A stretch of DNA of 64,000 nt, taken from positions 1-64,000 of the forward strand of contig CAMENZ010000001.1 of assembly GCA_945928865.1 (NCBI GenBank), in the 5' to 3' direction. Position numbers and translations under genes: made by a program. Each line of letters opens with the position of its first letter. The first letter of the stretch is position 1. Below are positions 1 to 8,179 of this stretch, piece by piece. Below the pieces are notes generated by a model, which was given only the letters and a program-made list of their open reading frames with translations, was not told the DNA's origin and did no database searches. This stretch comes from an uncultured Clostridia bacterium. Lineage in GTDB: Bacteria > Bacillota > Clostridia > Peptostreptococcales > Anaerovoracaceae.

Positions 1-102
1 CTTTAAGGTAAGACCCGTGAGAGACTATCACGTTGATAGGTCGGAGGTGTAAGTGTAGCGATACATTAAGCTGACCGATACTAATAGGTCGAAAACTTGA
101 CC
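1..102 (+). rRNA. 23S ribosomal RNA, 3' end (partial)
   Basis: The first hundred bases match the conserved 3' end of bacterial 23S rRNA: the AAGACCC block, the AGGTCGGAGGTG segment, the AGCTGACCGATACTAAT segment and the closing CGAAAACTTGACC. The gene starts left of the window. The 3' end is placed by similarity and may be off by a few bases. An 84-base spacer without a tRNA separates it from the 5S gene. Confidence 0.93.
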
Positions 103-186
103 AAGGTTTAAGGAACCAATTTGATACTTATTTAGTTTTCAGGGTACACCTGAAAAGAAAGGCGGATAGAAAATATTCGCAGAAAA

Positions 187-302
187 TCCGGTGACAATAG
201 CGAGGAGGTCACACCTGTTCCCATCTCGAACACAGTAGTTAAGCTCCTTAGCGCCGATGATACTTGGTGGGAAGCTACCTGGGAAAGTAGGACGTTGCCG
301 GT
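187..302 (+). rRNA. 5S ribosomal RNA
   Basis: This has the 5S features: the CCGGTGAC start pairing with the GTTGCCGG end (helix I), the ACACCTGTTCCCATCTCGAACAC core and the GGGAAAGTAGGACG segment. The length of about 115 bases is normal. It is the last gene of the rRNA operon, since a terminator follows directly. Confidence 0.95.
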
Positions 303-312
303 TTTTTATTTC

Positions 313-339
313 AAAACACGCAAATTTGCGTGTTTTTTT
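313..339 (+). terminator. rRNA operon terminator
   Basis: A perfect 12-bp inverted repeat (AAAACACGCAAA / TTTGCGTGTTTT) is followed by a T run, directly behind the 5S gene. It is a textbook rho-independent terminator. Confidence 0.92.
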
Positions 340-397
340 ATTGCTCATTTTGTGGTATACTATAAGTCATGTATAATATCTTGAGAAGGTGGGAACT

Positions 398-547
398 ATG
401 ATTTTTTTTAGATATCTTTTGGCAGTACTTTTGTGTATTCCCATAGGACTCATAATATGTTATTTTGGCTTTGATTTAAAGAAGAAAGCACCAAAGTTAA
501 AATCAGAAAAAGAAGTTAAGAGTCAGACAATAAAAAGGAAAAGGTAA
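398..547 (+). CDS. small single-pass membrane protein, 49 aa, upstream of tmk
   Basis: The 49-codon frame starts at ATG 398 behind an SD-like GAGAAGGTGGG and ends at TAA 545, 16 bases before tmk. The N-terminal 26 residues are hydrophobic (MIFFRYLLAVLLCIPIGLII region) and the rest is strongly basic (KKKAPK, KSEKEVKSQTIKRKR), so the protein should sit in the membrane with its positive tail inside. I do not recognise a family. The good SD, the membrane-plus-basic-tail layout and the tight spacing to tmk support a real gene. It is probably the first gene of the tmk-holB-ricT transcript. Confidence 0.62.
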   Translation: MIFFRYLLAVLLCIPIGLIICYFGFDLKKKAPKLKSEKEVKSQTIKRKR

Positions 548-563
548 GTTTTAGGTAATTGTT

Positions 564-1193
564 ATGGAAAGAGGAATTTTTATTTCTATAGAAGGACCGG
601 ATGGTTCAGGAAAATCTACACAGATTGAAAATATTAAAAGATATTTCAAGGATAAAAATATGAACATTCTATTTACCAGAGAGCCGGGCGGTACGGCTAT
701 TGGTGAAAGAATTAGAAGTATTATTCTTGACAATAATTGTAGTGAAATGGATTATATGGCAGAAGCTATGCTTTATGCTGCTGCACGAGCACAACATGTG
801 GCTGAAAAGATAAGACCTGCTTTGGAAGAAGGTAAAATTGTTATATGCGATAGATTTGTGGATTCCAGTATTGCATATCAGGGTTTTGGCAGAAAGTTAG
901 GAGATGCAGTTAGGATAATAAATGATTTTGCTATAGGTGAATGTGTTCCTGATGTTACTTTTTTGATGAAATTGGATCCTAGAGTCGGAAAGCATCGTAT
1001 CCGTGAAGATGAACAGGATAGACTAGAGCTGGAAAAAGATGCCTTTCATATTGATGTTTACAATGGTTATTTAGAGTTGGAAAAGGCTTATCCTAAGCGT
1101 ATTTTCGGCATTGATGCATCTCAGACAATTGATGCTATAAAAGATGATATTTATATGAAACTGGAGGAAGTTTTAAAAAGTGTGGCAAGATAA
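564..1193 (+). CDS. tmk: thymidylate kinase
   Basis: dTMP kinase phosphorylates dTMP to dTDP with ATP in the cytoplasm, an essential step of dTTP synthesis. The 209-residue length is normal. The P-loop GPDGSGKST lies at residues 11-19; the Asp-Arg motif occurs in CDRFVDSSIAYQGFGR; REPGG near residue 40 is the dTMP-binding segment and a lid region follows (REDEQDRLE). The start at ATG 564 gives the standard N-terminus just before the P-loop. It overlaps holB by 14 bases, and tmk-holB-ricT is a conserved order in Bacillota. Confidence 0.97.
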   Translation: MERGIFISIEGPDGSGKSTQIENIKRYFKDKNMNILFTREPGGTAIGERIRSIILDNNCSEMDYMAEAMLYAAARAQHVAEKIRPALEEGKIVICDRFVDSSIAYQGFGRKLGDAVRIINDFAIGECVPDVTFLMKLDPRVGKHRIREDEQDRLELEKDAFHIDVYNGYLELEKAYPKRIFGIDASQTIDAIKDDIYMKLEEVLKSVAR

Positions 1194-1998
1194 CTTTGTG
1201 TCAGATAAAAAGTTAATAGATAGAATACAAAGAACTATTTTTTGTAAGAATTTGTCTCATGCCTATATCTTGGAAGGAGATAGATGTACCGACAAGTTGG
1301 ATTTTGCTAAGGAGTTTATAAAGGCTATTGAATGTAAGAATGCTTTGGGAGTAGGTTGTGATAGCTGTATTAGCTGTAGAAAGCTGAATCATGGCAATTT
1401 TGAGGATCTTCATATTATTTCTTCAGACGGAAAATCTGTTAAAGACAGTATGATTTCTGATTTGCAGGAAGAGCTGAAAAAGAAGCCTTTTGGTGACAGA
1501 CATTTTGTTATCATTGAGGATTCTGATACTATGACTCAGAGGGCTCAAAATCGCCTTTTAAAGACTTTAGAAGAACCGCCAATGGGAACCATTATATTTT
1601 TACTTTCTGAAAATAGTGAGAATCTTTTAGCTACAGTAAGGTCTAGGTGCATTATTTATAGGCTTATAGGTGAAAAGGCTGAAGTAGATGGAATGATTAA
1701 ATTAGCAGAGGCTTTGGTTAATGGGATTTTGGAAAGAAAGAATTTCTTTTATACATGGGAAATTTTAGATAAAGCTGTAAAGTCTAAGGAAGATGCTTTG
1801 GAATTATTAGATGGGATGGAGAGGATTTATCATAAAATTTTAGTTGAAAAGGATAGTCGGGCAGGCTTTTTAAGGCGTGAAGCAGTTGGAGAGTATATAA
1901 GTCTGATAGAGGAGTGCAGGCGGGATGTTTTGGCGAATGTTAGGGTCAGTTATGCGCTTAAGAATTTAATTATAAAAATCGGAGGAATTATAAGATGA
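1180..1998 (+). CDS. holB: DNA polymerase III, delta' subunit
   Basis: This is a clamp-loader subunit that helps open and load the beta sliding clamp. The 272 residues show the zinc module C52-x7-C60-x2-C63-x2-C66 and the SRC sensor motif (TVRSRC). The Walker A position is degenerate (LEGDRCTDKL instead of GxxGxGK), as expected for a delta' subunit that does not bind ATP. The ATG at 1180 lies inside the tmk 3' end, and the stop overlaps the ricT ATG, so translation is probably coupled. The C-terminal collar domain is short and divergent, which is usual in clostridia. Confidence 0.94.
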   Translation: MWQDNFVSDKKLIDRIQRTIFCKNLSHAYILEGDRCTDKLDFAKEFIKAIECKNALGVGCDSCISCRKLNHGNFEDLHIISSDGKSVKDSMISDLQEELKKKPFGDRHFVIIEDSDTMTQRAQNRLLKTLEEPPMGTIIFLLSENSENLLATVRSRCIIYRLIGEKAEVDGMIKLAEALVNGILERKNFFYTWEILDKAVKSKEDALELLDGMERIYHKILVEKDSRAGFLRREAVGEYISLIEECRRDVLANVRVSYALKNLIIKIGGIIR

Positions 1999-2969
1999 TA
2001 AGAGTAACGGGAGTAAGGTTTAAGACTGCCGGAAAGTTATATTATTTTGACCCGGACATTTTCCAGGTTGAAATGGGAGATAATGTAATAGTGGAAACGG
2101 CGCGTGGTTTGGAATTTGGAACCATAGCAATGGAAATTACAGATGTATGTGAGAAAAGTATCGTTGCTCCTCTTAAAAAAATTGTGAGGATTGCAAACGA
2201 AGAAGATATAGTAAAACATAAAGAAAATATGGCAAAAAAGGAAGAAGCCTTAGCCCTTTGCCAGGAAAAGGTAGATAAACATCAACTTGACATGAAGCTG
2301 ATTGATGTGGAATATACCTTTGATAGTACCAAGATAATTTTCTATTTTACATCTGATGGAAGAGTGGATTTTAGAAATTTAGTCAAGGATTTAGCAGGCG
2401 TGTTTAGAATGCGAATTGAACTAAGACAAATCGGGGTTCGTGATGAAGCAAAAATGCTTGGAGGCATTGGAAGTTGTGGAAGACCTTTATGTTGTCATAG
2501 CTGGCTTTCAGATTTTGAGCCTGTATCTATCAAAATGGCTAAGGTACAAAATCTATCCTTGAACCCTACTAAAATTTCCGGAATCTGTGGAAGACTTATG
2601 TGCTGTCTTAAGTATGAAAATGATATTTATATTGAGCTTAGAAGAGGTATGCCGGAGGTTGGCGAAACTGTTAAGACTCGTGATGGCTTAGGTAAGGTTG
2701 TGGATACTAATATCTTTGAAAATCAGGTTAAAATCAGATTATTCATAGATGAAAAAGAAAAGAAAGATAATAAAAATAAAAAGGATAATAAAGAGGAAAA
2801 AGAAGAAAAGGATAATAATGGAGAAAGTGAAAGAAAACTTTCAACAGATATTTATATTTATAAAAAAGAAGAAATTAAAAGGACTGAGAGAAGAAGAGAT
2901 AATAAGGATATTTTTGAGGGTGTTGATGATGCCACTCTCAAGGAAATTAAAGAACTTATTAAGGATTGA
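1995..2969 (+). CDS. ricT: PSP1-domain protein RicT (YaaT)
   Basis: The 324 residues carry the PSP1 C-terminal domain with the cysteine-rich pattern of the family: GSCGRPLCCHSW followed by SGICGRLMCCLKYE. In Bacillus subtilis RicT forms the RicA-RicF-RicT complex, which binds Fe-S clusters and works with RNase Y in mRNA maturation. The last 80 residues form a Lys/Glu/Asn-rich, probably disordered tail (KKDNKNKKDNKEEKEEKDNN) that is an extension over the core domain. It overlaps holB by 4 bases (ATGA), and its place between holB and the YabB-type methyltransferase is the conserved one. Confidence 0.93.
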   Translation: MIRVTGVRFKTAGKLYYFDPDIFQVEMGDNVIVETARGLEFGTIAMEITDVCEKSIVAPLKKIVRIANEEDIVKHKENMAKKEEALALCQEKVDKHQLDMKLIDVEYTFDSTKIIFYFTSDGRVDFRNLVKDLAGVFRMRIELRQIGVRDEAKMLGGIGSCGRPLCCHSWLSDFEPVSIKMAKVQNLSLNPTKISGICGRLMCCLKYENDIYIELRRGMPEVGETVKTRDGLGKVVDTNIFENQVKIRLFIDEKEKKDNKNKKDNKEEKEEKDNNGESERKLSTDIYIYKKEEIKRTERRRDNKDIFEGVDDATLKEIKELIKD

Positions 2970-2989
2970 TGAAGTAGGGCTGTTTGATT

Positions 2990-3730
2990 ATGGAGCGTAT
3001 CGATAATATAGGATTTGGTCAGCTTAAATTGATTCAAAATCCGGAGGAGTTTTGCTATGGCGTAGATGCTGTTTTACTTGCGGATTTTGCGGCTAAAAGA
3101 TGGGAAGCAGCCGGCAAAGATGTTGCAAAATTAGCGGTAGACTTGGGAACAGGCACGGGTATCATTCCTCATATTTTAAGCTTTAAGACAGGTTGGAAAG
3201 AAATTATAGGTATAGAGGTTCAGGACGCCTCCTATGACAGAGCTGTAAGAAATTCTAAGTTGAATGGACTGGAAGAAAGGCTTAAGTTTATAAATGCTGA
3301 TGTTTTGGATTACAAAATCTGGGGAGAAGGCTTTATGGGTAAGGCAGAAGTAGTAGTTTCTAATCCACCCTATACGGAAGGTTTTTCGGGAATTAAGGGT
3401 GTAAATGAAGCCAAAGGGATTGCCAGACATGAGTCTACAGCTAATCTTAGGGATTTTATGAGATCTGCCGCCTATCTTTTGAAAGATAAGGGGAGTTTGT
3501 TTATGGTACATAGACCTAGTAGGCTTGTAGATATTTTTAGCTATGGCAGAGAGGCTAAATTAGAAGCTAAGGAGATTTGCCTTGTAAGTCCTAAAATTAA
3601 CAGTACCCCTAACATAGTTTTGGTTCATCTAGTTAAGAATGGTGGCAAACAGCTTAATTGGTTGGAAACTATATCTGTTTATGATAATGAGGGAAATTAT
3701 ACTAAGCAGGTTTTAGACTGTTATAAATAA
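2990..3730 (+). CDS. yabB: tRNA1(Val) adenine-N6-methyltransferase family protein (YabB type)
   Basis: This is a Rossmann-fold SAM-dependent methyltransferase of about 246 residues. The SAM motif is DLGTGTGIIPHIL and the catalytic N6-adenine motif is NPPY (SNPPYTEG). The family modifies adenine 37 of tRNA-Val in Enterobacteria; in Bacillota YabB sits in the same tmk-holB-ricT neighbourhood. I chose ATG 2990 (MERIDNIGF); a TTG two codons earlier at 2984 is equally possible, with a weak SD (AGTAGGG) in front. The start lies 20 bases after ricT, so it is in the same operon. Confidence 0.88.
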   Translation: MERIDNIGFGQLKLIQNPEEFCYGVDAVLLADFAAKRWEAAGKDVAKLAVDLGTGTGIIPHILSFKTGWKEIIGIEVQDASYDRAVRNSKLNGLEERLKFINADVLDYKIWGEGFMGKAEVVVSNPPYTEGFSGIKGVNEAKGIARHESTANLRDFMRSAAYLLKDKGSLFMVHRPSRLVDIFSYGREAKLEAKEICLVSPKINSTPNIVLVHLVKNGGKQLNWLETISVYDNEGNYTKQVLDCYK

Positions 3731-3788
3731 GTTTGTAGATGTGGGTTAATATGGATTTTATAAGCAGAGCTGCAAATTTTCACATTTA

Positions 3789-3811
3789 GCAATAGTGTAA
3801 AAATCTATTGC
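3789..3811 (+). other. small stem-loop after the methyltransferase gene
   Basis: GCAATAG and CTATTGC form a 7-bp stem with a 9-base loop in the gap between 3730 and 3877. A T-rich stretch follows only after a gap, so it is a weak terminator candidate or an mRNA 3'-end structure. Nothing else is visible in this gap. Confidence 0.3.
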
Positions 3812-3876
3812 AATGGGTGGATTTTTTAAGTATAATTTATATGTATTTTCTTTTGCTAAAGAAAGAGGAGGTAAAA

Positions 3877-4203
3877 ATGACAATTACTTTATCATGGGAG
3901 CAGGTTTTATTAATAGCCTTGGGAATCGCAGGCTTAATTTTGCTCATATATTTGATTTTATTTATGAAAAAGCTTATAGAAACCTTAACTAAGGTGGACT
4001 CTATTTTAGATGATGGTAAAATTATCTCTCAAGCTGCGGCAGATAAGACTAAGGAAATTGATGGAATCCTATCTAATGTAGGTGGCGCTGTAGGAATTAT
4101 GGCGGATGCTGTTAAGGGAAATCAGAATGTTGTAAAGGCAGCTACAAATGTAGTAAATGCTGTAACTTCTTTGATTGGAACTTTTAAGGGTAAGGATAAG
4201 TAG
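3877..4203 (+). CDS. small membrane protein with DUF948-like layout
   Basis: The 108-residue frame starts at ATG 3877 behind a strong AGAGGAGG SD; an upstream in-frame ATG at 3808 has no SD and is rejected. Residues 8-32 form one transmembrane helix (LLIALGIAGLILLIYLILF), followed by an amphipathic helical part rich in Ala/Val/Asp/Lys (VDSILDDGKIISQAAADKTKEID). This layout resembles DUF948/YtxG-type proteins, membrane-anchored helical proteins found in Bacillota, but the match is by shape only. No catalytic motif is seen. It lies between the methyltransferase and the AbrB-like regulator. Confidence 0.7.
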   Translation: MTITLSWEQVLLIALGIAGLILLIYLILFMKKLIETLTKVDSILDDGKIISQAAADKTKEIDGILSNVGGAVGIMADAVKGNQNVVKAATNVVNAVTSLIGTFKGKDK

Positions 4204-4261
4204 TATATTTATATTTTGTATAAGATTAAAACTATTGTAGATAATTTATAAGGAGATATTT

Positions 4262-4504
4262 ATGAAAGCAACAGGAATTGTAAGACCGGTCGATCCTTTA
4301 GGTAGGGTTGTTATACCTGTAGAATTAAGAAGAAATTTGAATATAAGCACAGAAGATTCACTGGAAGTATTTGTGGACGGTGAATTTATCATGCTAAAAA
4401 AATATGAACCTTCTTGCATATTTTGCGGAGAGATGAAGGATATTGTAAATCTTCGTGGAAAAAATGTTTGTAAGAAGTGTTTGGATGAGCTTAAGAATTT
4501 GTAA
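4262..4504 (+). CDS. AbrB/SpoVT-type transcription regulator with C-terminal zinc knuckle
   Basis: The 80 residues begin with the swapped-hairpin AbrB DNA-binding domain: GIVRPVDPLGRVVIPVELR is the family signature. The second half has a C52-x2-C55 ... C70-x2-C73 tetrad, a likely zinc-binding C-terminal module seen in many clostridial AbrB paralogs. AbrB-type proteins are dimeric or tetrameric transition-state regulators. AGGAGAT precedes the ATG at a good distance. It stands 15 bases ahead of murA, so the two may share a transcript. The target genes cannot be told from the sequence. Confidence 0.93.
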   Translation: MKATGIVRPVDPLGRVVIPVELRRNLNISTEDSLEVFVDGEFIMLKKYEPSCIFCGEMKDIVNLRGKNVCKKCLDELKNL

Positions 4505-4519
4505 ACCGGAGGCTGAAAT

Positions 4520-5791
4520 TTGGCAAAATATATTGTAAAGCATAGTGGGCCACTTAATGGAGAAGTGGTTATTAGTGGTGCAAAAAATGCAGTTTTACCT
4601 TTGATGGCAGCTGCTCTTTTGACAGATGGGGATTGTGTTATTAAAGATGTACCGGCTTTAAGAGATGTTTCTGTAATGAAGGAAATTCTCATAAGTCTGG
4701 GATCAGAGATAGAATCTTTAGAAGAAAATGTTTTGAAAATAAAAACAGAAGACATTTTATCTACAGAGGCTCAATTTGAGTTAGTCAATAAGATGAGAGC
4801 TTCTATTTTAATTATGGGACCTCTTTTAGCTAGAAAAGGAAGAGCTATTATTCCTCATCCGGGTGGATGCACCATAGGTAAGAGACCGATTGATCTTCAT
4901 TTGAAGGGTTTAAGTGCTTTAGGTGCGGAAATTATCGATTGTGAAGAGGAAGGTTATATTGAGGCAGTAGCAGGTCCACAGGGGCTTATTGGCGATAGTA
5001 TATATTTGGATTTTCCAAGTGTAGGGGCTACAGAAAATATAATGATGGCGGCAGTTTTGGCTACAGGTACTACCCATATTGAAAATGCTGCAGAAGAACC
5101 TGAAATTGTAGATTTAGCTAACTTTTTAAATAAAATGGGGGCTAAAATCAAAGGTGCAGGAACTGATACCATTAGAATAGAAGGTGTATCGAAATTAGGC
5201 GATGTAAGACATACTGTTATTCCTGACAGAATTGAGACAGGAACATTTATGTTAGCGGCTGCTATTACTAAAGGAAATGTACATATTATGAATGCTGTAC
5301 CTGATCATGTGAAGCCTATTATAGCCAAACTTAGAGAATGTGGCGTTATAATAGAAGTAGGCGATGATGAGTTAATTGTCAGAGGAGATTTAGACCCTCA
5401 GACAGCTACGGATATAAAGACCTTACCTTATCCCGGATTTCCTACAGATATTCAATCTCCATTTATGGCATATTTGACAACTGTAGAAGGTTTTAGCACA
5501 GTAGTGGAGACAGTTTTTGAAAATAGATTTATGCATGTATCTCAATTAAATAAAATGGGAGCCAGCATTGAAACTGCAGGTAATAAGGCTACAATTAGAG
5601 GTCATTCCAAGTTAAGAGGCTGTCAGGTAATGGCTACAGATTTGAGAGCCGGAGCTGCTTTAGTATTAGCAGGGTTAGTTGCAGAAGGTGAAACTGAGAT
5701 TACAGAAATTTACCATGTAGAACGTGGGTATGAAAAGTTCATAGAAAAATTCGCATCTCTTGGTGCCGATATAGTTAAGATTGAGGACTAG
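4520..5791 (+). CDS. murA: UDP-N-acetylglucosamine 1-carboxyvinyltransferase
   Basis: MurA transfers enolpyruvate from PEP to UDP-GlcNAc, the first committed step of peptidoglycan synthesis, in the cytoplasm. The 423 residues have the EPSP-synthase-type double fold. The catalytic Cys117 is present in HPGGCTIGKRPIDLH, so fosfomycin sensitivity is predicted from that residue. KNAVLPLMAA near residue 22 is the N-terminal substrate motif. The start is a TTG at 4520, behind CCGGAGG with proper spacing and giving the typical MAKYIVK start. Confidence 0.97.
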   Translation: MAKYIVKHSGPLNGEVVISGAKNAVLPLMAAALLTDGDCVIKDVPALRDVSVMKEILISLGSEIESLEENVLKIKTEDILSTEAQFELVNKMRASILIMGPLLARKGRAIIPHPGGCTIGKRPIDLHLKGLSALGAEIIDCEEEGYIEAVAGPQGLIGDSIYLDFPSVGATENIMMAAVLATGTTHIENAAEEPEIVDLANFLNKMGAKIKGAGTDTIRIEGVSKLGDVRHTVIPDRIETGTFMLAAAITKGNVHIMNAVPDHVKPIIAKLRECGVIIEVGDDELIVRGDLDPQTATDIKTLPYPGFPTDIQSPFMAYLTTVEGFSTVVETVFENRFMHVSQLNKMGASIETAGNKATIRGHSKLRGCQVMATDLRAGAALVLAGLVAEGETEITEIYHVERGYEKFIEKFASLGADIVKIED

Positions 5792-5811
5792 GAGAAGGGG
5801 GAATTTACTAT

Positions 5812-6759
5812 ATGAAAGAGGGAAAAATTCTTAAAAAAATGGGTATGACATGGAAGCAGATAGGCTATATAGTCCTTGCTAATATTTTATATGCCCTAAC
5901 TTTAGATTTGTTTTTCGTAGGTAATAATATTGCGGCAGGAGGCATGGCAGGCTTAGGAACGGTAGTTAAGTATTTCTTTGGATTGCCTGTAGGTTTGACG
6001 GTGTTTTTACTTAATTTACCCATTGCTATATGGGGCATAAAGGTTAAGGGCTGGCGATATGTTTTAATATCTGTAGCAGTAATAGGAACATTTTCATTAC
6101 TAGTTGATTTATTATCTTTTTTACCCTGCCTTACTCATGATAGATTAGTGGCTGTAGTATGTGGAGGAATGATATATGGAACCGCATCTTCTTTAGCGGT
6201 AAGAGCGAGAACATCCTCCGGCGGTACAGATTTACTGGCAAAGCTGATTTTGACTAAGAGTCAAAAGTTTTCTTTAGGACAGCTTTATTTAATTTTAGAT
6301 GGAACTATCGTTTTAATTGCAACTATTGCTTATGGCAATATTGAATATGGAATTTATGCTATTTTAGCTATCGGTGTAGGCTCTTTGGTCACTGATAAGC
6401 TAAATAGCGGCTTTAATAAGGCAAGTATGTTTTATGTATTTGTCAATGAAAATTTAGACAAAATCACCCAAGCCATACTTTTTGAAATTAATAGAGGTGG
6501 AACTTTACTTGGAGGTACAGGACTTTATACTAATGAACATAAGGACATTCTGTTTATAGTAGTAAGTCCTACAGAAGTTCATAGATTGGAACAGATTGTC
6601 CATACTTATGATCCTTCAGCATTTATGGTTTTATGCTCTGCTTCGGAGATTATAGGTCAGGGATTCAAGCGTTTAGACCTTACATCGACTATTGACGATG
6701 AAAAGAGAAAGGCTGAATTTAGACAGGCTATGGGTATTAAAGAAAAGGAAATGAAATAA
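5812..6759 (+). CDS. YitT family membrane protein (DUF161/DUF2179)
   Basis: The 315 residues hold five or six hydrophobic segments in the first 200 residues (the YitT_membrane domain, with GNNIAAGGMAGLGTVV and RARTSSGGTDLLAKL as family-like motifs) and a soluble C-terminal DUF2179 domain (FMVLCSASEIIGQGF near residue 270). The family is widespread in Bacillota and its transport or signalling role is not settled. The gene starts 20 bases after murA behind AGAAGGGGG and ends one base before trpB, so the two are probably cotranscribed. Confidence 0.93.
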   Translation: MKEGKILKKMGMTWKQIGYIVLANILYALTLDLFFVGNNIAAGGMAGLGTVVKYFFGLPVGLTVFLLNLPIAIWGIKVKGWRYVLISVAVIGTFSLLVDLLSFLPCLTHDRLVAVVCGGMIYGTASSLAVRARTSSGGTDLLAKLILTKSQKFSLGQLYLILDGTIVLIATIAYGNIEYGIYAILAIGVGSLVTDKLNSGFNKASMFYVFVNENLDKITQAILFEINRGGTLLGGTGLYTNEHKDILFIVVSPTEVHRLEQIVHTYDPSAFMVLCSASEIIGQGFKRLDLTSTIDDEKRKAEFRQAMGIKEKEMK

Positions 6760-6760
6760 T

Positions 6761-8131
6761 ATGGATAAACATAAAGTACCCTATAAGATATATTTAGAAG
6801 AAGTGGAAATGCCTAAGGCTTGGTATAATCTTAGAGCAGATATGGTTAATAAGCCGGCACCTCTTTTAAATCCGGCTACCTTGGAACCTTGTACTGCTGA
6901 AGAGTTAGAAAAGGTGTTTTGTAGTGAGTTGGTTAAGCAAGAATTAGATGATGTAAATCCTTATATAGAGATTCCGGAAGAAATTAGAAATTTCTATAGG
7001 ATGTATAGACCATCTCCTTTAGTTAGAGCTTATTGTTTAGAGGAAAAATTAAAAACTCCGGCTAAGATATATTATAAATTTGAAGGTAATAATACATCCG
7101 GAAGTCATAAATTAAACTCAGCTATTGCGCAGGCATATTTTGCTAAGGAACAGGGGCTTAAGGGAGTTACTACTGAAACCGGTGCAGGTCAGTGGGGCAC
7201 TGCTTTATCTATGGCTTGTGCATATTTTGGCTTAGATTGCAAAGTATATATGGTTAAGGTTTCTTACGAGCAGAAGCCTTTTAGAAGAGAGGTAATGAGG
7301 ACATACGGTGCAGATGTTACACCATCTCCTTCTATGGATACAGAAATTGGTAGAGAAATAAATGCCAATTATCCGGGAACTACCGGAAGTTTAGGTTGTG
7401 CTATTTCTGAAGCTGTAGAAAAGGCAACTTCTATGGCTGACTATAAATATGTTTTAGGTAGTGTTTTAAATTTAGTTATGCTGCATCAGTCTGTTATAGG
7501 TTTGGAGGCTAAGGCGGCTATGGATAAGTATGGTATTAAACCTGATATTATTATCGGTAGTGCCGGTGGTGGTTCTAACTTAGGGGGACTTATCGCTCCA
7601 TTTATGGGAGAAAAGATTAAGGGGAAGGCAGATTATAGGATTATAGCTGTTGAACCGGAATCTTGCCCTAGCTTTACAAGAGGTAAATATGCTTATGATT
7701 TCTGTGATACAGGTCATGTGGCACCTCTTGCTAAGATGTGCACTTTAGGAAGTGAATTTATTCCTGCGGCAAACCATGCGGGAGGTTTAAGATATCACGG
7801 AATGAGTGCTACGCTTTCTCAGCTTTATGTAGATGGTTTATTGGAAGCTGTCAGTGTACCTCAGACTTCTGTATTTGAAGCAGCTCAAGAATTTGCCAGA
7901 GTAGAAGGTATTTTACCGGCACCTGAAAGTGCTCACGCTATAAAAGCTGCTATGGACGAAGCCATTAAGTGTAGAGAAACAGGTGAAGAAAAAACTATTT
8001 TATTCGGATTAACAGGAACAGGATATTTTGATATGGTAGCATATAAGAAGTTTAACGATAAAGAAATGGAAGATTATGCGCCAAGTGATGAAGAAATTAA
8101 AAAAGCTTTAGAAAAACTTCCTGTAGTATAA
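6761..8131 (+). CDS. trpB: tryptophan synthase beta chain, TrpB2 type
   Basis: This is a PLP enzyme that makes tryptophan from indole and serine. The 456-residue length, the long N-terminal part (PYKIYLEEVEMPKAWYNLRAD) and the Arg/Tyr-rich pattern match the TrpB2 group rather than the roughly 400-residue TrpB1 of the trp operon. PLP-binding Lys117 lies in NTSGSHKLNS and the phosphate loop is GSAGGGSNLGG. No trpA or other trp gene is in the window, so it may act alone on free indole or in salvage; TrpB2 proteins do not need TrpA in the known cases. It follows the YitT gene by one base and ends before a strong terminator. Confidence 0.94.
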   Translation: MDKHKVPYKIYLEEVEMPKAWYNLRADMVNKPAPLLNPATLEPCTAEELEKVFCSELVKQELDDVNPYIEIPEEIRNFYRMYRPSPLVRAYCLEEKLKTPAKIYYKFEGNNTSGSHKLNSAIAQAYFAKEQGLKGVTTETGAGQWGTALSMACAYFGLDCKVYMVKVSYEQKPFRREVMRTYGADVTPSPSMDTEIGREINANYPGTTGSLGCAISEAVEKATSMADYKYVLGSVLNLVMLHQSVIGLEAKAAMDKYGIKPDIIIGSAGGGSNLGGLIAPFMGEKIKGKADYRIIAVEPESCPSFTRGKYAYDFCDTGHVAPLAKMCTLGSEFIPAANHAGGLRYHGMSATLSQLYVDGLLEAVSVPQTSVFEAAQEFARVEGILPAPESAHAIKAAMDEAIKCRETGEEKTILFGLTGTGYFDMVAYKKFNDKEMEDYAPSDEEIKKALEKLPVV

Positions 8132-8147
8132 AATCAGATATAAAGAT

Positions 8148-8172
8148 GGGCTTTCCTAAGAAAGCCCTTTTG
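8148..8172 (+). terminator. terminator between trpB and the convergent aminopeptidase gene
   Basis: GGGCTTTC and GAAAGCCC form a perfect 8-bp stem with a 4-base loop, followed by TTTTGTTTTG on the forward strand. It ends the murA-trpB transcript and lies in the short gap between two convergent genes. Confidence 0.9.
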
Positions 8173-8179
8173 TTTTGTA

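Noticed and set aside
103..186. tRNA gene in the 23S-5S spacer
   Set aside because: The spacer is only 84 bases and has no T-arm or acceptor pattern.
2749..3006. Lys-rich forward frame at the end of ricT
   Set aside because: It is the shifted reading of the Lys/Glu-rich tail of ricT.
4246..4755. 169-residue reverse frame over the AbrB gene and murA
   Set aside because: It overlaps two well-supported genes and shows no recognisable protein features.
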